Shown piece by piece: positions 1 to 9,100 of a stretch of DNA of 64,000 bases. Numbering within the stretch: the stretch's first letter is position 1; the number at the start of each line of letters is the position of its first letter. This stretch comes from Colwellia sp. (GTDB lineage Bacteria; Pseudomonadota; Gammaproteobacteria; Enterobacterales; Alteromonadaceae), in contig JAHDIK010000007.1 of assembly GCA_020630795.1 (NCBI GenBank), forward strand, positions 19,170-83,169. Direction: 5' to 3'. The position numbers and the translations under genes are program-made. A model generated the notes under the pieces. That model was not told the origin of the DNA, made no database searches, and saw only the letters and a program-made list of their open reading frames with translations.

Positions 1-15
1 GTAACTCACTGACAA

Positions 16-768
16 CTACTCAACGACTTTAAAACTCACTGATATTTTGGCTCTGTATACTAATTTTTCGAATGATGTAGGGGCTGACTTACGACTGCGC
101 GAAGAGTAACTGTCGTTTGCGCTCGACATTTTCATACCCGTTACTTGAATCATTTCTATATTGTGTTGAGGTTCTGAGTTTGTATCTCTAAAGCTTACTG
201 GTTGTAATTTAATACCTAAATTTTTTGCATAAAACGCTTTTTCTTTTAAAACTTTAGCGAGCGCCTTTTGTTTTACTTTTTCTGTATATTCTTCTTTTTT
301 AGAATGTTCATACTCAGTGTTTAACAGGGTAATTTCTTTATTATCATCTACTACCTGTGCGATGCTCGTTAAGCCAGTTTCATTTGTGATGCGCACAGAA
401 ATAATATTGCTGACTTTGTAGCTGTCAGGCTTATCGCCAAACCATCCATAATCAGGTGAGGTTGAAAACTTAGCGTTATTAATATGTTTCAGTGGAATAC
501 CTGCGCTCGATAAAGCGGTAGACACTTTATTACGTAAATTCGCATTCTTTTTCAACGCTACAGATAACTCATCATCTTCTGTTGTAGCTACTAGACTAAT
601 AATCGCGATGTCTTTAAATGCAACTTCTTCAGCTGATCGACTTATCGTAATAATGTTTTCATTTGGATGTAAAAATTGCTTTAATTCTTGAGGGCTTCCT
701 TTTAATTCAGTCGCTGCGAAAACGTTAACCGATAATATAGATGACATTAAAATAATAATTTTTTTCAA
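16..768 (-). CDS. SIMPL (DUF541) domain periplasmic protein
   Basis: A 250-residue exported protein of the SIMPL/DUF541 family, whose members sit in the cell envelope and have no settled biochemical role. An N-terminal signal peptide ends near the alanines at residues 18-19. The family signature lies in the middle: an 'aGI...I....FSTSPDYGW' type stretch around residues 88-108, followed by beta-rich repeats and a helical segment rich in Lys/Glu. The start is a TTG preceded by a GGAG Shine-Dalgarno seven bases upstream, which is better supported than the internal ATG. It appears monocistronic; no terminator is visible in the 15 bases left at the window edge. Family assignment is by motif recognition only. 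Confidence 0.72.
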   Translation of the reverse strand: MKKIIILMSSILSVNVFAATELKGSPQELKQFLHPNENIITISRSAEEVAFKDIAIISLVATTEDDELSVALKKNANLRNKVSTALSSAGIPLKHINNAKFSTSPDYGWFGDKPDSYKVSNIISVRITNETGLTSIAQVVDDNKEITLLNTEYEHSKKEEYTEKVKQKALAKVLKEKAFYAKNLGIKLQPVSFRDTNSEPQHNIEMIQVTGMKMSSANDSYSSRSRKSAPTSFEKLVYRAKISVSFKVVE

Positions 769-890
769 GTGAAACTCCGTTTAAAGGTATGAAAATAGGT
801 GCGTAGATGATAAATAACGTAACGATAAAAACTCGTAATTACAATCAACAAGATGTTACTTAGTGTAACGTTTTACGAGGAATCTCCAAT

Positions 891-920
891 AAAAAAGGTG
901 AACATATTGTTCACCTTTTT
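891..920 (-). terminator. Bidirectional rho-independent terminator
   Basis: Inverted repeat AAGGTGAACA-TAT-TGTTCACCTT flanked by A-run and T-run, so it can work in both directions. It lies just downstream of the SRPBCC gene (minus strand), which is its likely user. Confidence 0.8.
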
Positions 921-960
921 CGTGTTATTCAATTACAGCGAAACATATTAGGCTATAAGT

Positions 961-1494
961 TTATTGCTCTTGAATATTTTTCAAATTATCTAGGCCAGTT
1001 TGCAGGTCATCACCAATAATTTGTTCAAAATCCATTATGAGTAACATTAAATTCATAGGGTAATCCATGCGCCCACTGAAACCCCACTTTACCTTAGTTT
1101 CATTGTCAGACAGTGATTCTGTGATCATATATGCAGGTGCAGTTGACTCAAAAGGCTTAAGAAAACGCAATTCAAAATCAATACGCTCACCAGCTTTAAT
1201 CGCTATTATTTCTTGTTCACCAGTCCCTACTTCTTCGTTTTTTGAATCCCAAGCAGAAACAAAACCAACTTCACCATCAGTACCTCGGTAGGCTTTGGTC
1301 ATGTTTGGATCCATCTTCGCCCACTTACTGTAGTCATTTTGATTTTTAAGATACTTAATATAATTGAACACACTTTCTTTTGGTTGATTTATAACAACCT
1401 CGCGTTCAACGTCATAAGTTTTCGCGGTAAACGCAGCAATAACCAATGGAATAGCGATTAGTGTAACCACGATCAGGAATAGTTTTTTTAACAT
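961..1494 (-). CDS. SRPBCC (polyketide cyclase/START-like) family protein
   Basis: A 177-residue protein with one N-terminal membrane or signal segment (residues 4-22), then a START/Bet v1-like domain. The typical opening 'VEREVVINQPKESVFNYI' lies near residues 30-48 and the closing strands 'TKVKWGFSGRMDYPMNLMLLIMD' near residues 133-155. Such domains bind hydrophobic ligands in a deep cavity; no substrate can be inferred. A purine-rich GAGGG lies ahead of the ATG. It stands alone between two terminator-like structures; an inverted repeat of T-rich and A-rich arms lies just upstream at about 1504-1544. Confidence 0.75.
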   Translation of the reverse strand: MLKKLFLIVVTLIAIPLVIAAFTAKTYDVEREVVINQPKESVFNYIKYLKNQNDYSKWAKMDPNMTKAYRGTDGEVGFVSAWDSKNEEVGTGEQEIIAIKAGERIDFELRFLKPFESTAPAYMITESLSDNETKVKWGFSGRMDYPMNLMLLIMDFEQIIGDDLQTGLDNLKNIQEQ

Positions 1495-1581
1495 TGCGTA
1501 AGCCCTCGTTTTTTTATTCAGTGTGGCTCAAAAAACGAAGGCTTTCAATGTTTGAAGCGTTATTCGAACGCGAGAAGGTAA

Positions 1582-2064
1582 CTAAATACAGCGGGCCTTA
1601 ATATTTAGCTTTTTATTTGATGCAAAAGAGTTTTTAAGCTTAATACAGTTCGATTCAGACTCTTTATTTGTAAGCCCCCAAAATAACATAACACTCGCTA
1701 AACCTGTTTCGCCATCAGTAACATGTAAATAATGAATTCCAGCATTTTTTTGGTCTAACATGTGTTGATATTGGGTATCTATTGTATCGTCACAGGTATA
1801 TTTTTTAGGGCTACAACCCAATGAAGATGTACACATTTGAGACAAATAAGTATCAATTGTTCCATCATCACAAAGGCTATCGTTTTTGTAACGTTGATTT
1901 ACTACGATAAAATCAACTTCACGCCCATCTATTTCAGCGCTTAAATTAGCTTTACCGTAAGTTATATCGTGACCTGTTTCGCTTAAGTAACGGCCAATAT
2001 GATATTCATGGTATCCGTAATAAAAAGCCCAAGCAGAAAATATAAAGAGAATAAGTTTAGTCAT
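1582..2064 (-). CDS. Hypothetical exported or membrane-anchored protein, Cys-rich
   Basis: I do not recognise this 160-residue protein. Residues 1-18 form a short hydrophobic N-terminus that could be a signal peptide or anchor. Six cysteines follow: one near residue 65, three in a cluster at about 78-95 (around 'CSPKKYTC'), and two near the C-terminus, which suggests disulfides in an extracytoplasmic protein. An AAGGA Shine-Dalgarno supports the ATG start. No operon partner is evident. Function unknown. Confidence 0.55.
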   Translation of the reverse strand: MTKLILFIFSAWAFYYGYHEYHIGRYLSETGHDITYGKANLSAEIDGREVDFIVVNQRYKNDSLCDDGTIDTYLSQMCTSSLGCSPKKYTCDDTIDTQYQHMLDQKNAGIHYLHVTDGETGLASVMLFWGLTNKESESNCIKLKNSFASNKKLNIKARCI

Positions 2065-2405
2065 ATAAAATTCCTTTTAATCGTATTTACCATCAATGGT
2101 AACGAGTCGTTATGTAGAGATTGTGACAGCATTCTTAACGCAAAATTGAAATACAAAACATATGCATATTGTATACCAAGCGTATTTATTCAACAATCAT
2201 AAATATCAAAAAAACGCCGAATTACAGTGTTAAAAAACACTCCATTTATAAACTACAAAGCGCAAAAATATAACTGAGTAAAATTCACTTATGGTAAATA
2301 TTTTTATCATTTGTCGCGTTGTTTTATTTTTTTTAAAGTAATTACGTCTTTTAAACAGACAGTACTTTAGGCAATAAAGCCATAACAACGTAAGGAGAAT
2401 TTACA
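2065..2405. other. Intergenic region (341 bp) between divergent genes
   Basis: AT-rich spacer holding the promoters of the divergent genes at 2064 (minus) and 2406 (plus). I see no convincing ORF, RNA or long repeat. The plus-strand gene has a strong TAAGGAG ribosome binding site. Confidence 0.5.
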
Positions 2406-2915
2406 ATGAAACTTAAAACTGCATTACTCACCTCTGCTATGACGATAACCGCTTTTAGCGGTGCTAGCTACGCCGATGAATCGCCCGCTTTTAAAGTAGC
2501 GGTAGTAGACACATCATCAAGCAGTACAGACGTTATTTCAGGTAAATACGCTAAAGCTATAGCGACTTTACGCTCTAACCCGAAAGTAAAAGAGTCGTTT
2601 GAAGAAAGTACAAGCTTGTGTGTTGCATACATAAAATCAGGCGACGCAAGTGGTTCTATTTCTGCGTGTAACGCTGCTATAGACAACATCGCAAGTTTAA
2701 AAACTAAGTCGTCAAAGGTACGTTATTTACATTCGTTAAGTTACAGTAATCGTGCGGTAGCTCGTTATTTCGAAAATGATATGGCTGGTGCAATGGACGA
2801 CCTAAAATCAGCTCGACTACTCAATAACAATAACATTGTAAAAACCAATTTAACGATCGTTAAGAAACAATACATGCCTTTTGAAGAAACAAGTTCAAGC
2901 ATGAGTGCTGAGTAG
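2406..2915 (+). CDS. Exported tetratricopeptide-like protein
   Basis: A 169-residue protein with a clear Sec signal peptide cleaved near 'ASYA' (residues 20-23). The mature part is alpha-helical and resembles TPR-type repeats: a helix pair around residues 75-95 with 'SISACNAAIDNI', then 'RYLHSLSYSNRAVARYFENDMAGAMDDLKSA', which fits a TPR unit (small residue at the turn, Ala at helix B). Two Cys could pair. Start chosen by the TAAGGAG site nine bases upstream. Role unknown; a very small ORF with its own strong ribosome binding site follows 32 bases downstream. Confidence 0.6.
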   Translation: MKLKTALLTSAMTITAFSGASYADESPAFKVAVVDTSSSSTDVISGKYAKAIATLRSNPKVKESFEESTSLCVAYIKSGDASGSISACNAAIDNIASLKTKSSKVRYLHSLSYSNRAVARYFENDMAGAMDDLKSARLLNNNNIVKTNLTIVKKQYMPFEETSSSMSAE

Positions 2916-2947
2916 CTAAGCTAATAAAGGGATAACAAGGAGCTAAC

Positions 2948-3052
2948 ATGAACAAAGCGATCAACACGACTATGGAAAAGCAAACACTCTCATTCATGAT
3001 GAGCAATATCGCAACAACAAAAATACAGCAAAAAGCTCGACAGAGAAGGTAA
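2948..3052 (+). CDS. Candidate small peptide (34 aa)
   Basis: An open frame from ATG at 2948 to TAA at 3050-3052, with AAGGAG seven bases upstream, as good as any Shine-Dalgarno in the window. The peptide starts MNKAINTTMEKQ and ends in a basic tail (KARQRR). It has no transmembrane stretch or known motif. It follows the TPR-like gene at 32 bases and precedes a terminator-like hairpin at 3074-3097, so it fits a two-gene transcript. The coding call rests on the ribosome binding site and position only. Confidence 0.35.
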   Translation: MNKAINTTMEKQTLSFMMSNIATTKIQQKARQRR

Positions 3053-3073
3053 TTAAATGACTAAACAATAAAT

Positions 3074-3097
3074 GCGGCTCAACAGGATTTGAGCCGC
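3074..3097 (+). terminator. Hairpin between convergent genes, probable terminator
   Basis: Perfect 9-bp stem GCGGCTCAA/TTGAGCCGC with a 6-base loop, between the plus-strand TPR/small-peptide unit and the minus-strand asparaginase-type gene. The T-tract is weak on both sides (AATTTT on the plus strand), so efficiency is uncertain. Confidence 0.55.
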
Positions 3098-3132
3098 GAT
3101 AATTTTACAACATGAAAAAACAACAAATACAC

Positions 3133-4158
3133 TTAAAAAATAGCAACGTAATCGCCTGTTATTGACGACTTACTCGCTCGATACATACCTTTACTATTAA
3201 ATGGCATCGCAATGTTACCTTGCGCATCAATAGCTATAATGCCGCCTGAACCGCCTGCTTCTTTCAATACGCCATTAACAACCTTATCGGCGGCTTGCGT
3301 TAAGGAAATACCTTGATATTGAACACGTGCACAAATATCTGCCGCAACATGGTATCGAATAAAGTACTCACCGTGCCCAGTTGCTGATACAGCACAGCTT
3401 TGATTATTAGCGTAAGTTCCAGCGCCAATAATTGGCGAGTCGCCCACCCTGCCATATCGTTTAGCGGTCATTCCTCCTGTAGACGTACCTGCCGCGATAT
3501 TTCCGTCAGCATCTAACGCCACAGCACCAACTGTACCCATTTTATATGTGTCGGGTAAAGATTCGTGTGCTGCACGAAAATCTTTAAGTTCTTTGTTGAC
3601 CTTTTCTATTTTTTGCTTAGCTTTAATTAGCGACTTATAACGATGCTTAGTTTCAAAGTAACTGTTGTCTACAAGTGTTAACCCTTTCTCTTTTGCGAAA
3701 GTTTCAGCGCCTTTGCCACTTAACATAACGTGTACAGATTCATCCATCACTTTTTTAGCTAACATTATTGGACTTTTAACGGTACTCACACCAGACACAG
3801 CACCCGCGTTAAGCGTTTTACCGTCCATTATAGAGGCATCAAGCTCATGCTTACCGTCATAGGTATATACTGCGCCTTTACCTGCGTTAAAAAGTGGTGA
3901 TTCTTCCAATATTTGAATCGCGGCAATAATCGCTTCTTGGCTAGACTTACCTTGTTCAAGTAATTGATAACCTGCGGTAACAGCCTGTTTTAATTTACTT
4001 TCATATTGCTTTTTTACTTCTCCAACCATTTTATCTTTGCTAATGGTTCCCGCACCGCCATGAATGGCGATAGCAATAGTGGGTTCGTTGGCACTTACTG
4101 AATAAATATTTGTCAGCAAGCTAATTAACAAAGCACTTTTTAATATAACTTTATTCAT
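3133..4158 (-). CDS. Isoaspartyl peptidase / L-asparaginase (Ntn hydrolase)
   Basis: A plant-type asparaginase/beta-aspartyl dipeptidase. The precursor self-cleaves to alpha and beta subunits and exposes a catalytic Thr. The 'AIHGGAGTI' opening is at about residues 31-39. The Ntn cleavage site 'GTVGAVA' places the nucleophile at Thr209, followed by the 'GTSTGG' and 'GRVGDSPIIGAGTYA' substrate and oxyanion regions. A signal peptide (cleavage near residue 24) indicates periplasmic action on isoaspartyl dipeptides or asparagine. Length (341 aa) is normal for exported members. It is a single gene facing a terminator hairpin. Confidence 0.9.
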   Translation of the reverse strand: MNKVILKSALLISLLTNIYSVSANEPTIAIAIHGGAGTISKDKMVGEVKKQYESKLKQAVTAGYQLLEQGKSSQEAIIAAIQILEESPLFNAGKGAVYTYDGKHELDASIMDGKTLNAGAVSGVSTVKSPIMLAKKVMDESVHVMLSGKGAETFAKEKGLTLVDNSYFETKHRYKSLIKAKQKIEKVNKELKDFRAAHESLPDTYKMGTVGAVALDADGNIAAGTSTGGMTAKRYGRVGDSPIIGAGTYANNQSCAVSATGHGEYFIRYHVAADICARVQYQGISLTQAADKVVNGVLKEAGGSGGIIAIDAQGNIAMPFNSKGMYRASKSSITGDYVAIF

Positions 4159-4235
4159 TTATTGTCCTTTTATTTCATCACCATTAACGTAAATAATGTT
4201 TTGTATTGAAGCAAAAAAAGCCCTAGCTTACTTAA

Positions 4236-4295
4236 CTTAGATTTACGTAGCTTAGATTTACTCCACTTAGATTTACTCCACTTAGATTTATCTAT
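4236..4295. repeat. 15-bp tandem repeat, four copies
   Basis: CTTAGATTTA begins at 4236, 4251, 4266 and 4281, giving an exact 15-bp period; the last five bases of each unit vary. It lies between the asparaginase and helicase genes, just downstream of the helicase stop. No hairpin potential is obvious. Confidence 0.85.
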
Positions 4296-4340
4296 CGAGA
4301 AATTTACTTAAACAATACCTAACGTCTCATAAAAACAATG

Positions 4341-5525
4341 CTAACGTCTATTTTTAGGTTGGTAGTTTAAAATGGAAATAGGTACCACTTTCTTTACAGG
4401 AAAATCATCAAATGCTTTTCGTTCAATAATATGGCCTAGCTTACTTTCAATTGCACATAGGTTCCTAAAATTATCTTTCGCAACTAACGATACTGCTTCA
4501 CCACTTGCGCCTGCCCTACCTGTTCTACCAATACGGTGAATATAGTCATCTGCTTGATCAGGTAAGTCGTAATTTACAACACGCGTTAAGTTACCAATAT
4601 CAATTCCACGTGCTGCAACGCCTGTTGACACTAAAAAGGAAATATTACCTGCTTTAAATTCGTTCAATACTGTTTCTCGTACTGCTTGTGTTCTACCACT
4701 GTGAATACAGTCTGCTACGATTCCACGCTTTGCTAACTGGCTAACAAGTTTAGCCGCGCCGTGCTTGGTTTCGATAAAAATTAACGCCTGTTCCCATTCA
4801 TATTCTTTAATTAAAAAACTGAGTAACGCTGATTTTGTGTCTTTGTCGACAGTGACTAACCATTGAGTAATATTAGGCTTTGAAGCAACATCAGACGTAA
4901 CAGAAAGTTCTTTAGCGTTGTCATTAATCGCGCGCTTTGCAAGCGCTCTGACATCATTAGAAATGGTGGCTGAAAACAACAAGTTTTGGCGTTGTTGGGG
5001 TAAGCGTTCAATAATTTTATTGATGTCATCTATAAAGCCCATATCTAACATACGATCAGCTTCATCAAGCACTACCGCTTCAAGTTCATCAAAATGAAGA
5101 GCACGCTGATGTGCCATATCTAGCAATCTACCCGGCGTTGCTACTAATATATCAACTCCCCAAATTAACTGCTGCTTTTGCGCGTCAGCGTCTACTCCAC
5201 CGTACATAGCCAAAGAACTTAAATCCGTATATTGACTGTACTTTTTGATACTTTCATCAACTTGTATCGCAAGTTCACGAGTCGGGGTTAAGATTAATGC
5301 TCTAATTCGTTTACCGCGTAATACTTTGCCATTATTAAGTTTTTCTAATAAAGGTAATACAAAGCTTGCCGTTTTTCCGGTACCAGTTTGTGCTGCAGCA
5401 ACTAAATCGTGCCCTGCTAAAACCAGCGGAATAGCCTTTTTTTGAATAGCGGTAGGCGTTGTATAATCAATATCCGACAACGCTTTAGTGATAGAGTCAG
5501 ACAACCCTAGAGAAGAAAATGACAT
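4341..5525 (-). CDS. rhlE: DEAD-box ATP-dependent RNA helicase, RhlE type
   Basis: A 394-residue RecA-fold helicase that remodels RNA in the cytoplasm. All core motifs are present: Q motif around residues 5-28, motif I AQTGTGKT (45-52), PTRELA (81-86), DEAD (154-157), SAT, ARGIDI and HRIGRTGRAG. Architecture and the 'GxxDLVAAAQTGTGKT' wording fit RhlE. The C-terminus stops soon after the helicase core with only a short basic tail, shorter than many RhlE proteins. The family's known roles include ribosome assembly and mRNA decay; nothing here tells which applies. Confidence 0.85.
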   Translation of the reverse strand: MSFSSLGLSDSITKALSDIDYTTPTAIQKKAIPLVLAGHDLVAAAQTGTGKTASFVLPLLEKLNNGKVLRGKRIRALILTPTRELAIQVDESIKKYSQYTDLSSLAMYGGVDADAQKQQLIWGVDILVATPGRLLDMAHQRALHFDELEAVVLDEADRMLDMGFIDDINKIIERLPQQRQNLLFSATISNDVRALAKRAINDNAKELSVTSDVASKPNITQWLVTVDKDTKSALLSFLIKEYEWEQALIFIETKHGAAKLVSQLAKRGIVADCIHSGRTQAVRETVLNEFKAGNISFLVSTGVAARGIDIGNLTRVVNYDLPDQADDYIHRIGRTGRAGASGEAVSLVAKDNFRNLCAIESKLGHIIERKAFDDFPVKKVVPISILNYQPKNRR

Positions 5526-5733
5526 GTATTTGGCCAGGTGGTAATAAGAATGCGAACGCTATAATAGCAAATATCGAGTCACGCGATAACCAACTTAGGG
5601 AGTTTCCAGAAAATAAAACAAATGATAAAACATTGATCGAAAACAAAGTTTTCCGAACTAAAAAATACGGTATCGAAAAGCTTAGATATAATGAACATGT
5701 GATAATAAAGAAGCACGATACAGAGGCATAATT

Positions 5734-6063
5734 ATGGACAATGTAACAACACTAAATGCTAACAAACACGAACATGGACACGTTTACGTTATGACTCATT
5801 CAATTTTTTCAGATGTAGTAAGAATAGGATGTACGCCTGAAGATACTGAACAATACGCAAAAAATTTATCACTAAACACTCCTGGCGAATACCACATCGC
5901 TTATTCTTCTCCGTGCGAAAGCCCTTGCGAAGTAAAGCAACGCGTTAGAGAATCCTTACAAAATAAAATTTACATGAATGAGTTTTATGAAGTATCAGTT
6001 GATGAAGCTAAAAGCATGGTACAGCGAGAAGTCATGCGCATTCCGTCAATGGATATTCACTAA
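5734..6063 (+). CDS. GIY-YIG-like (T5orf172/MUG113 type) small protein
   Basis: A 109-residue protein whose layout matches the T5orf172 branch of the GIY-YIG fold: 'HGHVYVMTH' in the GIY position, 'VVRIGCT' in the YIG position, a 'LSLNTPGEYHIAY' strand and a C-terminal 'EFYEVSVDEA' carrying the family Glu. The usual catalytic Arg after the YIG element is not evident ('EQYAKNLS'), so nuclease activity is doubtful. It may be a nucleic-acid-binding or inactive relative. GAGG lies about nine bases ahead of the ATG. It is followed by a strong bidirectional terminator. Confidence 0.55.
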   Translation: MDNVTTLNANKHEHGHVYVMTHSIFSDVVRIGCTPEDTEQYAKNLSLNTPGEYHIAYSSPCESPCEVKQRVRESLQNKIYMNEFYEVSVDEAKSMVQREVMRIPSMDIH

Positions 6064-6120
6064 AAACCTTAAGTTAGTTATTCAACGCTAACTGTAAAAA
6101 CCTAGAAAATAACAAATAAA

Positions 6121-6156
6121 AACGCCACATAATCATATGATTATGTGGCGTTTTAG
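6121..6156. terminator. Bidirectional terminator, perfect 16-bp stem
   Basis: A perfect inverted repeat beginning AACGCCACATAATCAT is followed by TTTT on the plus strand and preceded by an A-rich run. It sits between convergent genes (GIY-YIG-like, plus; pullulanase, minus) and can serve both. Confidence 0.85.
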
Positions 6157-6190
6157 TTAAGGTTTATATGCTCTACGTTACGTATTCAGT

Positions 6191-9100
6191 TTAATCATTA
6201 GTACACTGCTGTACCGACAATGAACCTATACTGGTACCTTTAGCTGGGTCAGCTTCATTTAAAGTAAGTAGAAAACTATAAGTACCTGACGCTAAATTAA
6301 TGTTGTTATTAACTTGCCCACCATCTTCATAAGCAACATCATATGCAGTGTCTAACGCGAGTAGCCCAGTTTCAATAGCGCCAGAAGCGTTTTGAACCCA
6401 AAGCTGTGTTGTCCAACTGTCATCATCAGATGCTATTTTAAACTGAAACGCATCAGCTAAATCAGCCACCATTTGATAACGGTTTTCTCCTTTATAAGCA
6501 AACTTATACATTTCGTCTGCGCCCCAGCCGGAGTGGCTACCTCTCAAATATAACTCTCCTCCACCAGTTACGCTAAACGGAGCCATGTCTGCTGAGTCTT
6601 CCAATGCATTACACGACACAATTGCGTTCGCTTGAATCACTTTAAGTACAGGCACGTTACTCGACACGTCAACTTCAATTAAGTAACCCGCCAATTGTGA
6701 TATTTCAATATGTAAATTACTTCCATCACCTTGTGTTAATGCGATAGAGTCACTCGATACATCTACATCGTTATATCCCAAATTTGCGACATTCCAATTT
6801 TGATCGCCTACTTTAAAGTCGTAACTGCCTGGTGCCAGTGTCGTCATAATTGAATAAATGCCTTCACCATTGTATTCAAACGCGTCGGTTGTTCCCCACT
6901 CATTCATACCACCTCGCAGATATACCACTTCATCTCCAAATGGTGATGCGATATAAGATGGATCAGCACTAAGTCCATCACCTTGTTCTGCCCCTTGAGG
7001 TTTAACAAATACCGCAATGGTATGGGCTGGTACAGTAAATACTGAACTGTTAAAGCTTGCCGTTGTAACAACGTTGTCTGCTGATGATTGCTGAATTGGA
7101 TGCAACTCAAAATTTTGTGCCGCATCAACAGTGTGGCTTTGCTCTGAATCAGTTCCGTTTATCACAACCACTAAAGCATCAACTGACGGGTCTAAGTCTG
7201 TTTGACCAGTACCATCGTCTATACTCATCACAATAAGACCAGCAGTTTGGTCTTTACCCGTGTTATGAAAACCAACACGTTCAATAACCTCTTGCTCGCT
7301 TGTTAACCTAAATAAAGGGCTACCTGAACGAATAGATAAAAATTCAGAGAAGATTGATTCACTAAAATCAATATCCGTCATCATTACGCTCGTATTTGGA
7401 TTACTACTGATCGCGCTAATAATGTCGTATTTACCTGCATTTTTGTCTCTTGATGGTAACCCTATATTCCAGTTATTCGTTGTATTCGTAAAATCAACAT
7501 AGTTATACCAATCGCTTGCGTCATAAGAATCGCGATCCATTGACTTAGAACGCATCATATCTACGCCTAATTGGAAAAATGGAATACCTTGACTTAACAA
7601 CGGAATAGCAGCCGACAAATTATGAATACGTACACGTTCATCCTTCAACATACTGTCAGGTAACGAGTATTGAAGTTGATCCCATAACGTTTCGTTATCG
7701 TGCTTTGATACATAATTTATAATATCAGCAGGATCTAGTCCGTAAGAAGATTGGCTATACGCATCGCCAGTTTTACGCGCTCCGTTTTGATCAATCATCA
7801 CGTAGTTTTTCAAGGTTCCAGATAAACCTAAACGAATGTGATCTACACTCGCTAAATCTACTGTTGATTGTGATAAAGCAGCAGCGCGAATAGTATCTCT
7901 AGGTCTGTCATTAAACGAACCAACTTCAGTACCAGCCATGTTTTCTTGAGTTGCTTGTTCAAATAAACGATTGTTAGCAACTTCTCCCCAGTTCCAACCT
8001 TCACCATAAAAATAAGTGTCAGGATCAATTGCTAATACGGCTTCCCTTGCCTCTAAAATAATGTCTTTAGGCATGTGCCCCATGATATCGAAGCGGAATC
8101 CGTCAATGCCGTACTCTTTGGCCCAATGTGCCATTGAATCCACAACAAATTTTCCCATCATGCGGTTTTCAGTGGCGGTGTTTTCACAACAAGTTGAGCG
8201 TTCAATATCTCCAGTAATTTCATTGTATCGATGATAATAACTAGGCACCAACTTATCAAAAACCGACTTGTCCCATATACCTGACGCTGCGGTATGGTTG
8301 TAAACAACATCCATAACCACTCGTAGCCCCATTTCATGTAACGCCTGTACCATTTGACGATATTCTTTTATGCGTGTTACGCCCTCGGCGTTTGATGCAT
8401 AACTCCCTTCAGGTACATTGAAATGATGAGGATCATACCCCCAGTTGAAACCGTCAATTCCGCGAATAGAATCAATAAGCGTTTGCGCATGATCCGTACT
8501 TACATCATAACCTTGCAATACCTCTAACAAAGTCGCGTCGGGTTGAGCCTCTGTACATATAGCGTTTGATGACTGTAATTCACATAATTCTTCAACGCGC
8601 ATTGCTAATGATGCTTGTTTTGTTGTGTCTTCTTCAATGGTGGCGATATCATTAGTCGGTAGCATATGAAAATGCGTAACACCTGCATTTGCTAAACCCT
8701 TTAAGTGCTCTACAGGCACAGTACTATCTTCGGCGAACGCTAAATACTTGCCTCTATGTTCAATACTTGTACTTTCATCTCTAATACTAAAATCACGAAT
8801 ATGCCCCTCTAACAAAACAGCATCTTCAATGTTTTCAATCGTTGGAATAAGGTGTGTGTCCCAATTTTCAGGAGTTAAGTCTTCATCTGAAAGTGACACA
8901 AATTGCGAATACTCGCCGTTAGTAGAAAGAGATACAGAGTACGGGTCTGTTGCTTCTAACGTTTCTACTTTTTTAGTTAACGGATGATATACCCTTGTTT
9001 CAAAACGATAAAAAAGTCTGTCGTAGTTTGTTTGCGATGCGTTGTTATGAGTATATAACCAACGCCCAGTAGCACCATCTTCGGTCATTTCGTGCGTCGC

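Noticed and set aside
1504-1544. Hairpin of T-rich and A-rich arms upstream of the SRPBCC gene as a terminator
   Set aside because: It lies in the promoter/leader side of that gene, arms are imperfect, and low complexity explains the pairing.
5519-5731. 70-codon plus-strand open frame ending two bases before the GIY-YIG-like start
   Set aside because: It overlaps the divergent helicase start, has no clear ribosome binding site and shows no domain-like sequence; it lies where the helicase promoter must be.
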